Assembly: GCA_001412335.1 (NCBI GenBank)
Contig: LKUF01000445.1
Location: 1 to 17,779, forward strand
DNA from: Methanolinea sp. SDB
GTDB taxonomy: Archaea; Halobacteriota; Methanomicrobia; Methanomicrobiales; Methanospirillaceae
Length of the DNA: 17,779 nucleotides
Direction of reading: 5' to 3'
The translations under genes and the position numbers were made by a program. This document shows, piece after piece, positions 7,713-15,614 of the stretch. The notes under the pieces were generated by a model, which was not told where the DNA came from, searched no databases, and saw only the letters and a program-made list of their open reading frames with translations. The stretch's first letter is position 1, and the number at the start of each line of letters is the position of its first letter.

Positions 7713-8050
7713 CAGTCCTCCACCTCGATCTCGATATTGGTCACCATAACTTCCCTGCCCCGGATCATCTCGGGGAGTGCACCGCAACGGGGGCAGACAA
7801 AACGCTCATTCCCTTCATACCCGCAGCTGCACCGTGAGAGGACGCTTACAACATTGCACTCGAGTTCTGCCCCGGCAAAGACCTCGTCCTCTTCTGCGAT
7901 CGTGTGAAACAGGAATTCAACCTGTTCGGGGTTGATCATTGCCATCTCCCCGATATCGACAAAGACCTTGCTTACCTGCCTGGCATGGTGTTCCCGGGCG
8001 GCACGCTTCGCCGTTGCATATATGTCGTACGCGACACTGAGTTCATGCAT
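7712..8050 (-). CDS. hypA: Hydrogenase/urease nickel metallochaperone HypA
   Basis: HypA delivers nickel to the large subunit precursor of [NiFe] hydrogenases together with HypB. The protein has 112 residues, normal for the family. Seen: MHELS at the N terminus, where Met1 and His2 take part in nickel binding, and a zinc-binding domain with Cys74-x-Cys76 and Cys86-x2-Cys89 (CSCGYEG... CPRCG). Spacing in the first pair is one residue, not the usual two, a variant I believe also occurs in other archaeal HypA proteins. A TATA-like AAAATATG at about 8114-8107 on the minus strand would give a leader of some 30 bases; AAGGA precedes the ATG. First gene of the hypA-hypE pair; hypB is not visible in the window. 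Confidence 0.96.
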   Translation of the reverse strand: MHELSVAYDIYATAKRAAREHHARQVSKVFVDIGEMAMINPEQVEFLFHTIAEEDEVFAGAELECNVVSVLSRCSCGYEGNERFVCPRCGALPEMIRGREVMVTNIEIEVED

Positions 8051-8188
8051 CCTTGTTTGCCTCTTTATTCACTATCGTTCTGTCTTCCAGTCAATGATAC
8101 AAAGCGCATATTTTTCTGGAAACGGATGCGATAGGCCTTCTTTCATATTTGAACCGCATTTGCCATAAACTGTTCTGAATTACCATAT

Positions 8189-8902
8189 TTACTGGCGTAT
8201 GTCGTCAGCAGGGAAAGATTCCCGTGGATCATGATCCCCCATCTTCTTCCTGCGGTTGTACCTGGTTATCAGGTAACTTCCAAGAACCGTAACTGCAACA
8301 AGAATGACCATCAATCCCAGGAGGAGCGATTTTTCAAGGATGATGAGAATATATTCGACCCCGATTGCAATAGCGAAACAGCCGATGAATGCGCCAAGAG
8401 TCACTGCTGCGAGGACTTCCAGTTTTTTCAGGCCCAGGATCCTGCCAAGCAACGATCCCCCTACACCTCCGCTGCCCTGGAGCGGGAACATGATGAATCC
8501 CACCAGGCCAAAGAAATACAGCCCTTCAAGCCACCGGTGGCGCGAGATGATCTTTCCTCCCCCTTCCACGAACCGGTTTATCCAGCTCCCGAGCAGTGGG
8601 ATCTTGAGGGCGAGGTCGAAGTTCCAGACAAGAAACATCGAGGATGCGACATCGACAAGCGCAATCGAGAGTGCGACAAAGTACCAGGGAATGCCCAGGG
8701 CAATCCCGAGCGGGATCATGCTCTCCTTTCCTGCCGGGGGGAAGAAATACGCGAGCATTATCCCCCCCAGGCGGAAAAACTGCACTTCAGGGAGGATATG
8801 GTACATGATGAGGATATACGTGATGATAAATGCGAACGGGAAGGTGAGTGCAAAGGCTCTCCTCAGGTAGGGATTCTCTACTATGATATGAAACGGCGCC
8901 AT
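8189..8902 (-). CDS. Small multidrug export family membrane protein
   Basis: Integral membrane protein of the putative small multidrug export family (COG2426 type); transport substrate unknown. From the ATG at 8902 it has 237 residues, with about six hydrophobic segments, the motif GSGGVGGSLLGRILGLKK typical of the family in the middle, and a basic, hydrophilic C-terminal tail (YNRRKKMGDHD). A GTG at 8944 would add a proline-rich 14-residue extension; a TATA-like TATTAAAA at 8975-8968 would start transcription near that GTG, so a leaderless GTG start is a real alternative. A small inverted repeat GGGGT-5-ACCCC (8905-8919) lies just upstream of the ATG. It follows the GHMP gene at a distance, in the same direction. 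Confidence 0.75.
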   Translation of the reverse strand: MAPFHIIVENPYLRRAFALTFPFAFIITYILIMYHILPEVQFFRLGGIMLAYFFPPAGKESMIPLGIALGIPWYFVALSIALVDVASSMFLVWNFDLALKIPLLGSWINRFVEGGGKIISRHRWLEGLYFFGLVGFIMFPLQGSGGVGGSLLGRILGLKKLEVLAAVTLGAFIGCFAIAIGVEYILIILEKSLLLGLMVILVAVTVLGSYLITRYNRRKKMGDHDPRESFPADDIRQ

Positions 8903-8994
8903 GAGGGGTGTCAAACCCCACGGTGAGGGAGGGCTGTGCGGCACTCTGTACTATTTTGCGTTGATTCTTTTAATACCTCATACTCTGTAGTTTT

Positions 8995-10071
8995 CTACGG
9001 TTCGTGGGTGATGACAAGTCCCTTGTTGTCAATACGGGTTTCAATGGCGATCTCGACTCCCACTCCTTCCAGGATCTTCTCAACCGAAGCCCTGCTCTTC
9101 TCCGTGATTATGGCAATCGAAGGGCCCACAGAACTCATCCCAACGAACTCCAGGCCTCCTTCGTACATCTGGCTCATGTAATGGTAGATCTCGTAACTGT
9201 GGTGCTCCACTTCTGCCCGTTTCGACCCGCGGAAGTCTATCTCGTGGATGACGCTTCCCATGCGGGAGAGATCATCGGCCTCGATTGCAGGGATGAGATC
9301 CATCATGATGAAATATGCCTTCAATTCACGGTCCCGGTAGTCGAGTACCCGCGCCTTGTTCATCAGGAGATCGAACTCTTTTGTGCCCGCAGACGATATA
9401 TCACTCGACGGGATGACGATGAACACGTTCTTCCCCTCTCCGAACGGGTGGTGATAGACGAGAGCGAGTTCGTCACCCATGATTGCCATCCCTCCATATA
9501 TGCTCACTGCAGGGCCGACACCCGTCTCGAATCCAAAGAGCACGTCCCCTTCGGCAGTCTCCTCCACGTAGTTGTAGCCTATGGCCTTTCGCATCTGGTC
9601 AGAACTAAGCGGGCTTCCGACTGCGAAATTGAGGGCATGTGCGAGCGATATCATGATGGTGCTCGTGGAACCGAGACCCACGTGCTCGTGGTGATGGTCC
9701 TCGGCCTTTATCCTGAAACCTCCGGTGTAGCCGGTGATCTTTTTGAAAACTTCCACGAAATGCCTGATGATATACGGCCGGGTGTAGTCAATCTCGAGAC
9801 CTTCTTTTGTGCATTCCACCTCGACGCTGCAATAGAGCTGGATAGCAAATCCCACACCGCCGCCACCCGGGCGGGCGGGCGAGAACCTGTTCATGTCAAG
9901 CACCGTGAGGTGAATTCTTGCCGGCGCCCGCACCCTGACAGTTCCCTGCCTGGGGGTGAGCGTATAGGGTTTCTCCAGCCCGATTGTCCGGATATTTTCT
10001 CCTGCAGGGAACGAAGTGAACTCGTATTCGACGAGATCGAGATCTCCACCCCTGATCTTCATCTTTGTCAT
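8995..10071 (-). CDS. GHMP kinase superfamily protein, beta-RFAP synthase-like
   Basis: 358 residues. After an N-terminal extension of about 43 residues the protein shows RVRAPARIHLTVLDMN (46-61), the start typical of beta-ribofuranosylaminobenzene 5'-phosphate synthase (MptG), which makes the first pterin-arm intermediate of methanopterin; then PGGGGVGFAIQL and a GHMP phosphate loop HVGLGSTSTIM (130-140). The C-terminal domain has the conserved loop FVGMSSVGPSIAIIT. The usual MptG sequence GRGGTSGIG after the phosphate loop is replaced here by EETAEGDVLFGFETGVGPAVS, so this may be a paralog with another substrate and not MptG itself. The ATG at 10071 is preceded by a weak GGGAAG. It follows the DUF2148 gene by 26 bases. 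Confidence 0.65.
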   Translation of the reverse strand: MTKMKIRGGDLDLVEYEFTSFPAGENIRTIGLEKPYTLTPRQGTVRVRAPARIHLTVLDMNRFSPARPGGGGVGFAIQLYCSVEVECTKEGLEIDYTRPYIIRHFVEVFKKITGYTGGFRIKAEDHHHEHVGLGSTSTIMISLAHALNFAVGSPLSSDQMRKAIGYNYVEETAEGDVLFGFETGVGPAVSIYGGMAIMGDELALVYHHPFGEGKNVFIVIPSSDISSAGTKEFDLLMNKARVLDYRDRELKAYFIMMDLIPAIEADDLSRMGSVIHEIDFRGSKRAEVEHHSYEIYHYMSQMYEGGLEFVGMSSVGPSIAIITEKSRASVEKILEGVGVEIAIETRIDNKGLVITHEP

Positions 10072-10097
10072 TTTTCTATACTTCCCGAGTTGTTAGT

Positions 10098-10655
10098 TCA
10101 TGACCGATCAAAGAAAATGTTTTTGCCTGCTGCCCTGAGTGGTATGCCATATCCCACCGAACAGTCTCCAAGCCAGCCGAGTGAGATCCCGGCGATTCCC
10201 GCGGTATACATCACCCTGTTGTCCACGTTATGGATAGATGCTGTCTTCACTGCCGATCCTACGGCTATTCCAAGATCGGCCATCTTGATGACACAGCCGG
10301 GTCCCCGGAAATGGTAAGCCCGGGCTTTTTTTTCCTGGAACGCCCCGGACATCTCAAGACAGGTGGAATATCCGCACCCGCCGCAGTTGATTCCAGCCGG
10401 TTCATACCCCCGTGCGCCTATCAGCAGGCAGGCATCCGAAGCGGCCACGTTGGCGGAATCCCTGTTGAAAAACGCCATTTCAAGGGCTTTTCCGGCATCC
10501 TTCATGGCGACAGCGAGCCTATGAAGATCATCCCCCGTCACGACGCATAACTCGATTGAGTCCATCCCTTTCCCCTTTGGGGCCGTTCGTGCAGCGAGAG
10601 CCATCAGGTGGGCGACCATTATCACTCCCTCTTTCTCAGGACTTTCAGGATTCAT
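10098..10655 (-). CDS. DUF2148 ferredoxin-domain protein
   Basis: Member of the DUF2148 family (COG4739), small proteins with a predicted iron-sulfur binding domain; function unknown. The 185-residue protein has LMALAARTAPKGKG (17-30), the family signature, and four cysteines in INCGGCGYSTC (Cys91, Cys94, Cys99) and GPGC (Cys121) able to bind one cluster, followed by DLGIAVGSAVKTAS. Two starts are plausible: ATG 10655, with a TATA box GATTATATAG (10688-10678) placing transcription start almost on it (leaderless), or ATG 10619, which has GGGAG 6-8 bases upstream. I list the longer form because family members usually carry an N-terminal helix before VAxLM. Probably cotranscribed with the GHMP gene. 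Confidence 0.85.
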   Translation of the reverse strand: MNPESPEKEGVIMVAHLMALAARTAPKGKGMDSIELCVVTGDDLHRLAVAMKDAGKALEMAFFNRDSANVAASDACLLIGARGYEPAGINCGGCGYSTCLEMSGAFQEKKARAYHFRGPGCVIKMADLGIAVGSAVKTASIHNVDNRVMYTAGIAGISLGWLGDCSVGYGIPLRAAGKNIFFDRS

Positions 10656-10677
10656 GGTTTCTGATAGGTCATTTTCG

Positions 10678-10688
10678 CTATATAATCA
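10678..10688 (-). promoter_or_regulatory. Probable TATA box of the DUF2148-GHMP transcript
   Basis: On the minus strand the sequence reads GATTATATAGC, about 27 bases upstream of the ATG at 10655, the spacing expected of an archaeal TATA box for a leaderless or very short-leader transcript. Confidence 0.45.
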
Positions 10689-10764
10689 TGGCATGCATCA
10701 TCGACAAGAGGGTATCCAGAGGGTGGTTCTGGAATGGAAATCATTATGTTGAATCATCCTGATG

Positions 10765-10775
10765 GATTATAAACG
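10765..10775 (+). promoter_or_regulatory. Probable TATA box of the rubredoxin-flavodiiron operon
   Basis: GATTATAAACG lies about 45 bases upstream of the rubredoxin ATG at 10815. Initiation about 25 bases downstream, near 10795, would leave a 20-base leader that carries the GGAG ribosome binding site at 10803-10806. Confidence 0.45.
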
Positions 10776-10814
10776 AAAACCAGCCAATTTTCGAAATTTT
10801 ATGGAGAAAGAGAT

Positions 10815-10973
10815 ATGAGCACCTACATCTGTTCCATCTGCGGACACGTCTATGATCCCGGGAAGGGCGAGCCCACCCAGGGAATACATCCCGGAACTGC
10901 ATTTGCTGACCTCCCGTCCGACTGGCGATGCCCGGTCTGCGGAGCATCATCCGATAAATTCACAGAAGCCTGA
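10815..10973 (+). CDS. Rubredoxin
   Basis: Small one-iron electron carrier of 52 residues. Seen: the two iron-binding loops YICSICGHVYDP (Cys6, Cys9) and CPVCGA (Cys39, Cys42), with DPGKGEPTQGIHPGTAFADLP-type spacing between them that is standard for rubredoxins. The ATG at 10815 has GGAG 8 bases upstream (10803-10806). It ends 15 bases before the flavodiiron protein gene in the same direction, so the two are most likely one operon. Rubredoxin commonly passes electrons to oxygen- or superoxide-reducing enzymes; in methanogens the flavodiiron partner may also take electrons straight from F420H2. Confidence 0.97.
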   Translation: MSTYICSICGHVYDPGKGEPTQGIHPGTAFADLPSDWRCPVCGASSDKFTEA

Positions 10974-10988
10974 TCTGGAGGAGTCGAA

Positions 10989-12176
10989 ATGACATTTAGA
11001 GAGATAAAACCCGGTATCCACTGGATAGGATCGATTGACTGGGACCGGAGGCTCTTTGATTCGCTGATCCCGCTTCCCCAGGGGACCAGTTATAATGCAT
11101 ACCTGGTGAAAGGGAGCGAGAAGACGGCCCTGATAGATACCGTCGACCCGACGAAGGAGTATGAACTGGTCCAGAACCTTTTCAGGATCGGTGTCGACGG
11201 TATCGACTACATCATCGTGAACCACGCAGAACAGGACCATTCAGGTACTCTCCCGATGATACTCGAGCTCTTTCCGCGGGCCAGGGTCGTCACCAACGAG
11301 AAGTGCCGCGATCTGCTCGTCGCCCTCCTCGATATCGATGTTGACCGGGTGGATGTCATCCAGGACAATGACACCCTCTCTCTTGGCGACAAGACACTCC
11401 AGTTCCTGATCACTCCGTGGGTGCACTGGCCCGAGACCATGCTCACCTACGTGCAGGAATCAAAGGTACTCTTCTCCTGCGACCTCTTTGGATCGCATAT
11501 TGCCACGAGCGATCTCTTCGTTTCCGATGAGCGCATCATGTATGGTTCCTCGAAGCGGTATTATGCAGAGATAATGATGCCCTTCCGGTCCAGCATCAAG
11601 GGACACATGGAGAGGCTGGACAAGCTTCCAATCGAGATCGTTGCTCCGAGCCATGGTCCGCTGTATGCCCCTCCTGATCCTGTCTTCTCTGCCTACAGGG
11701 ACTGGATCTCGGATGACGTGAAGAACGAGGTGGTCATACCCTATGTCAGCATGCATGGGAGTACAGAGAAGATGGTGAACCTGCTGACAGAGACACTTAT
11801 CGCGAAGGGTGTCGGAGTCTCCCCCTTCAACCTGACCGTGACAGATACGGGTGAACTGGCTATGGCCCTTGTCGATGCGGCAACAGTGGTCATCGCCACC
11901 CCCACCGTGCTGTTCGGTCCGCATCCACAGGCGGTCTATGCAACCTACCTCGTCAACCTGCTTCGCCCCAAGATGAGATTCGCATCCATCATCGGCTCGT
12001 ACGGGTGGGGTGGAAAGACCGTTGAGACGTTGACGGGGATGCTTTCCAGCGTAAAGCCGGAACTCCTGGAACCGGTTTATATCAGGGGGGCTCCAGGCGC
12101 AGAAACCGTGCGCGAGATCGAGCGGCTGGCCGAGGATATCGCAAAGAAGCACCGCGAGATTGGAATCCTTGACTGA
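10989..12176 (+). CDS. fprA: Flavodiiron protein, F420H2 oxidase type (FprA)
   Basis: Cytoplasmic flavodiiron protein that reduces O2 to water; the methanogen enzymes characterised use reduced F420 as donor. The protein has 395 residues, the usual length. The N-terminal metallo-beta-lactamase-like domain carries the diiron ligands His79, Glu81, Asp83 (HAEQDHSG), His146 (WVHWPET), Asp165 (CDLFGSH) and His222 (SHGP). The C-terminal flavodoxin domain begins near residue 248, with the FMN phosphate loop SMHGSTEKM (254-262) and later GSYGWGG. The start has a strong GGAGGAG (10977-10983) 5 bases upstream. Cotranscribed with rubredoxin. NO reduction instead of O2 reduction cannot be excluded from sequence. 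Confidence 0.94.
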   Translation: MTFREIKPGIHWIGSIDWDRRLFDSLIPLPQGTSYNAYLVKGSEKTALIDTVDPTKEYELVQNLFRIGVDGIDYIIVNHAEQDHSGTLPMILELFPRARVVTNEKCRDLLVALLDIDVDRVDVIQDNDTLSLGDKTLQFLITPWVHWPETMLTYVQESKVLFSCDLFGSHIATSDLFVSDERIMYGSSKRYYAEIMMPFRSSIKGHMERLDKLPIEIVAPSHGPLYAPPDPVFSAYRDWISDDVKNEVVIPYVSMHGSTEKMVNLLTETLIAKGVGVSPFNLTVTDTGELAMALVDAATVVIATPTVLFGPHPQAVYATYLVNLLRPKMRFASIIGSYGWGGKTVETLTGMLSSVKPELLEPVYIRGAPGAETVREIERLAEDIAKKHREIGILD

Positions 12177-12221
12177 GGCCCGTCCTGTACGCGAAGATAT
12201 GGCCCCGTTCGATGAGGTGAA

Positions 12222-13178
12222 ATGACCAGTAAACCAGGATTCAAAGAGATTATCAAATCTTCGCCAGGGAGATTTGCAATCGGTGTTGCCGGTGACTCGG
12301 GGTCGGGCAAGACCACCTTCACAGACTCCATCCGCCATTTGTTTGGCGATTCAATGGTTGCAACCATCACACTCGATGACTACCATATCTACAACCGCAC
12401 CCAGAGGGACGAGATACAGATCACGCCGCTGCATCCTGATGCAAACAACCTGGCGGGGCTTGAACGCGATCTCAGGCTGCTCAAGCAGGGAAAGGGCATC
12501 TACAAGAATATCTACAACCATTCGACCGGCAGGCTCGAAGGACCGGAGTACCTTGCTCCCGCAAAGATAATTATCCTGGAAGGACTGCATTCCCTCTTCA
12601 CCCCCGGTCTGCGCGATCTCCTGGATTTTTCGCTCTACCTTGACCCTGCATCCGCTGTCAAGCGGGAATGGAAGATAAAGCGGGACATGGAGAAGCGGGG
12701 ATACTCGGAGCGGGAGGTACGGGATGCGATTGCACGGAGAGAGAACGATTACCGGGCATACATAGCCCCCCAGAGGGACCATGCAGATGCGGTAATCGAG
12801 ATAGGATTCTCGCGCTTCGGCCGCGATCTGGGATGGAAGAAGAATATCTATCGTGTCTCCATCCTCCAGACCGCCACTTCGTGCAGTATGGATCACATCT
12901 GCCTCGGGATGGATCTTGTCTCCCTCATGTCATCCTTTGATCACAATTTCATGGTCGAGTACCGCGTTGTGACGGAAGCAGGCAGGAGGATGGGGCGCCT
13001 GGCCTTTGACGGCGGGATTCCCCGGGAGATGGCCGGGGATCTCAGGAGAAAAATCGAAGAGCAGACAGGTACCCAGCCAGCCGATATGTTCCGGGGGAAT
13101 GCGATGGTGACTGCAACCGACATGGTGCGGCTCATCGTATCATGGCGAATCATCAACCATCTCGCGAATCTGGCGTGA
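12222..13178 (+). CDS. prk: Archaeal phosphoribulokinase
   Basis: P-loop kinase of the phosphoribulokinase/uridine kinase family, 318 residues. Seen: Walker A GDSGSGKTT (residues 24-32), TITLDDYHIYNRTQR (the lid/acceptor Asp region, about 47-61), ITPLHPDANN, IIILEGLHSLF (Walker-B-like, about 113-123), and a C-terminal domain. This pattern matches the archaeal PRK shown in Methanospirillum hungatei to make ribulose 1,5-bisphosphate for a RuBisCO-containing reductive hexulose-phosphate pathway; that RuBisCO is not in this window. GAGGTGA (12214-12220) precedes the ATG. The gap to the flavodiiron gene is 45 bases, so cotranscription is possible. Uridine kinase is the alternative, less likely given the length and C-terminal part. 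Confidence 0.85.
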   Translation: MTSKPGFKEIIKSSPGRFAIGVAGDSGSGKTTFTDSIRHLFGDSMVATITLDDYHIYNRTQRDEIQITPLHPDANNLAGLERDLRLLKQGKGIYKNIYNHSTGRLEGPEYLAPAKIIILEGLHSLFTPGLRDLLDFSLYLDPASAVKREWKIKRDMEKRGYSEREVRDAIARRENDYRAYIAPQRDHADAVIEIGFSRFGRDLGWKKNIYRVSILQTATSCSMDHICLGMDLVSLMSSFDHNFMVEYRVVTEAGRRMGRLAFDGGIPREMAGDLRRKIEEQTGTQPADMFRGNAMVTATDMVRLIVSWRIINHLANLA

Positions 13179-13247
13179 TACTTCTTCTTCTCCCGGAATA
13201 AAAAAGTAGCAGCAAAGGATAAAAGAATACAGGGGCATTCTGTACTG

Positions 13248-14705
13248 ATGGGCAGGGTACAATACTTTTCAACAGTCCTTGGCGAGCTTGGGGCGATGCT
13301 TGTATTCATGAGCCCGGTCACCTTTGTACCGCTTCTGCTCATTCCATTCACAGATGAATGGGATGTCTTTCTGCCCATGATCCTCGTACCGGTCTTCTTG
13401 TTCCTTGTCGGGGAGATACTGAACAAGCTGCCCCGCAGGCAGTCAGGAATCCGCCTGTCGGCGGCACTCTGTTCTGTTGCGCTGGTGTGGCTCGTCTTTG
13501 CAGTCATCTCGGTCATACCATTCATGATGGTCCTCGAGATGTCGTTTGTGGATGCCCTCTTTGACTGCATGGCCGGATGGACCGGAACGAGCTTTTCCCT
13601 GCTTGGGGACTTCTCAAAAGTCCCGGAGACTCTCCTCTTCTGGCGGACATTCATGCAGTGGGTTGGCGGCTTTGGGATCATCGCATACACCATCACAATG
13701 GCGAACCGCTCCGGTCTCAACCAGTCCCCCTATTTCCGATCGGACAGCAGGGACGAACGGATACTTCCTGCGATGATTGCAACGGGCAGGCAGATCTGGG
13801 CGGTCTACATCCTCATAACCCTCATGGCCACAGGGATCATCATTCTCTCCCGTGTTCCACTCTGGGATGCCATCAACCTTGCAATATCGGGCGTTTCGAC
13901 CGGAGGGTTTATTCCCCGTCCCGGGGGCCTCTCGTATTACAATAACACGGCCCTGGAATATCTCCTCGTCCCTATCATGATTATCGGGTCTGTCCCCTTC
14001 ACGCTCTTTTATGCCTCGTACCGGAAACGAAGGCTCTCCTTTCTGGGAAACGAGCAGTTAAAACTGCTCATCATATTCATCGTCTTCGGCTCTCTCCTGG
14101 TAATATCCGACCTCTATTTCATTGGTGGATATGCACTCTCCGAATCGGTCAGGCAGGGCCTGTTCATGACCACCGCGGCGGTCAGCACAACCGGTTTCCA
14201 GAATGCGAACCCGCACCTTTTCCCGGGTGTAACTGTCGTATTTCTCACCATGCTGATGTTTATCGGGGGTTCCTCGGGTAGCACTGCCGGAGGGTTGAAG
14301 CTCTCCCGGATAGCACTCGGGTACCGCGGAATCATATGGTGGTTCAGGCGTACCTTTGTCAGGGGAAAGGTCCTTGTGCCTTTCAAATACGAAGGAAGGA
14401 CTATAGCAGCGAGTGTTGGCGAACAGGAACTCTCGAAGAACATGCTCGTCATTATTCTCTCCGTGCTGACCATCTTTGCAGCCACGCTCGTGATTCTGCA
14501 GTTCCATATCACGTCATTCGGTGTTCCGGACCTGCTATTCGACATTGTCTCCGCGCTCAGTTCGTGCGGGGTCAGCACAGGATATGTCTCGCCCACGATG
14601 CCGTTAATCTCGAAGTGGGTCTTCATACTCGTGATGTGGATAGGACGTCTCGAAGTGATACCGGTCATCATCCTTTTCATGGGGCTATTCAGGGGACGGG
14701 ACTAG
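13248..14705 (+). CDS. trkH: TrkH/KtrB-type potassium transporter subunit
   Basis: Membrane pore subunit for K+ uptake, 485 residues, the usual length for TrkH. The four pore-loop selectivity segments are visible: TGTSF (112-116), STGGF (217-221), STTGF (313-317) and STGY (443-446), with the intramembrane-loop motif GGSSGSTAGGLKL (340-352) between the third and fourth repeats. Many hydrophobic helices surround them. No cytoplasmic TrkA regulatory subunit lies in the window, so it must be encoded elsewhere. A TATA-like GATAAAAGAA at about 13218 would start transcription close to the ATG at 13248, suggesting its own, nearly leaderless transcript. The gene appears unrelated to its neighbours. 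Confidence 0.93.
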   Translation: MGRVQYFSTVLGELGAMLVFMSPVTFVPLLLIPFTDEWDVFLPMILVPVFLFLVGEILNKLPRRQSGIRLSAALCSVALVWLVFAVISVIPFMMVLEMSFVDALFDCMAGWTGTSFSLLGDFSKVPETLLFWRTFMQWVGGFGIIAYTITMANRSGLNQSPYFRSDSRDERILPAMIATGRQIWAVYILITLMATGIIILSRVPLWDAINLAISGVSTGGFIPRPGGLSYYNNTALEYLLVPIMIIGSVPFTLFYASYRKRRLSFLGNEQLKLLIIFIVFGSLLVISDLYFIGGYALSESVRQGLFMTTAAVSTTGFQNANPHLFPGVTVVFLTMLMFIGGSSGSTAGGLKLSRIALGYRGIIWWFRRTFVRGKVLVPFKYEGRTIAASVGEQELSKNMLVIILSVLTIFAATLVILQFHITSFGVPDLLFDIVSALSSCGVSTGYVSPTMPLISKWVFILVMWIGRLEVIPVIILFMGLFRGRD

Positions 14706-14746
14706 ACGGATTCGGTTCCGGGCCTGCACTCTAACACAACCATATT

Positions 14747-14766
14747 GGTGTTAACTCCAGAACACC
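14747..14766. promoter_or_regulatory. Inverted repeat GGTGTT-8-AACACC upstream of the nitrogenase-like operon
   Basis: Two perfect 6-base arms separated by 8 bases lie 30-49 bases before the NifH-like ATG (14796). An AT-rich TATTAT (14767-14772), directly after the repeat, is at the distance of a TATA box for a leaderless transcript, so a protein bound to the repeat would cover the factor B recognition region. A further half-site, AACAC, is at 14733-14737. The geometry resembles archaeal operators such as the NrpR site, but the arms differ from its GGAA/TTCC consensus, so the regulator is unknown. Confidence 0.5.
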
Positions 14767-14795
14767 TATTATCAAACATCGCCATAGTACTACTG

Positions 14796-15614
14796 ATGAA
14801 GCAGATCGCCCTCTATGGAAAGGGAGGAATAGGAAAATCGACAACTTCTGCAAATTTATCGGCCGCCCTTTCCGACCAGGGTCTTGACATACTCCAGATA
14901 GGGTGCGACCCGAAACGAGACAGTACGCGGATGCTGATGAATGGACGCCTCATACCGACGGTCATGGACCTCGTACGGGAGAGGGGGGATCGGAACATCT
15001 CGATCGAGGACGTGGTATTCAGGGGCTACGGCGGTGTCAGGTGTGTCGAGGCAGGCGGCCCTGAACCCGGAGTCGGCTGTGCAGGAAGGGGGATCATCGC
15101 CACGTTCCAGATCCTCGAAAAGCTCGGGGCTCTCCAGGCTGATGTGGTCCTCTATGACGTCCTCGGAGACGTGGTATGCGGGGGTTTTGCCATGCCGATG
15201 AGGGAAGGGTACGCACAGGAGGTGTACCTGGTGACTTCAGGTGAGCTGATGTCCCTGTATGCGGCAAATAACATCTGCAAGGCTATCGCACGGCTCTCGA
15301 CCAGGGCACGGAGCCGGTGCAGGCTGGCAGGAGTCATCTGCAATGCCAAGAACATGCCGCGTGAGAAAGAGCTCGTGGAGGAATTTGCAGAACGGATCAA
15401 TTCCCGCATGATCCAGTTCATCCCCCGTGACCGCATAGTCCAGGTCTCCGAACTGAACAAGAAGACCGTGATAGAGTTCGCCTCCGACTCGGCCCAGGCG
15501 GAAGCCTACCGGAACCTGGCACGGAAGGTGATGGAAAACACCCGGTTGGACATTCCCACGCCTCTCGAGATAGAAGACCTCGAATCACTTGCATATGAGT
15601 ACATCAAGGAGTGA
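14796..15614 (+). CDS. NifH-like ATP-dependent reductase of a nitrogenase-like system
   Basis: Iron protein, 272 residues, of the NifH/BchL/CfbC family: a homodimer with one bridging [4Fe-4S] cluster that couples MgATP hydrolysis to electron transfer. Seen: P-loop GKGGIGKST (8-16), switch I GCDPKRDSTR (36-45; nitrogenase has DPKADST), cluster ligands Cys95 in GVGCAGRG and Cys128 in DVVCGGFAMP, and Arg98, the ADP-ribosylation position in NifH. The ATG at 14796 places the P-loop at the normal distance; the frame upstream is not conserved-looking. It overlaps the next gene by 20 bases. It could be the partner only of the two following subunits, or also serve as CfbC, since no cfbC is present among the cfb genes in this window. 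Confidence 0.9.
   Translation: MKQIALYGKGGIGKSTTSANLSAALSDQGLDILQIGCDPKRDSTRMLMNGRLIPTVMDLVRERGDRNISIEDVVFRGYGGVRCVEAGGPEPGVGCAGRGIIATFQILEKLGALQADVVLYDVLGDVVCGGFAMPMREGYAQEVYLVTSGELMSLYAANNICKAIARLSTRARSRCRLAGVICNAKNMPREKELVEEFAERINSRMIQFIPRDRIVQVSELNKKTVIEFASDSAQAEAYRNLARKVMENTRLDIPTPLEIEDLESLAYEYIKE

Noticed and set aside
8905..8919. Inverted repeat GGGGT-5-ACCCC before the membrane protein gene as a terminator or operator
   Set aside because: Arms are only 5 bases, there is no T tract, and the repeat may be inside the coding region if the GTG at 8944 is used.
9004..10317. 437-codon plus-strand open frame opposite the GHMP and DUF2148 genes
   Set aside because: The minus strand encodes two recognisable families here; the plus-strand product has no motif and spans both genes and their gap.
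11460..12338. 292-codon minus-strand open frame opposite fprA and prk
   Set aside because: FprA diiron ligands and the PRK P-loop on the plus strand are decisive; the opposite frame is a shadow.
14745..14795. TTG-initiated N-terminal extension of the NifH-like protein
   Set aside because: It would run through the inverted repeat and the TATA-like box, and iron proteins begin a few residues before the P-loop, as the ATG at 14796 gives.
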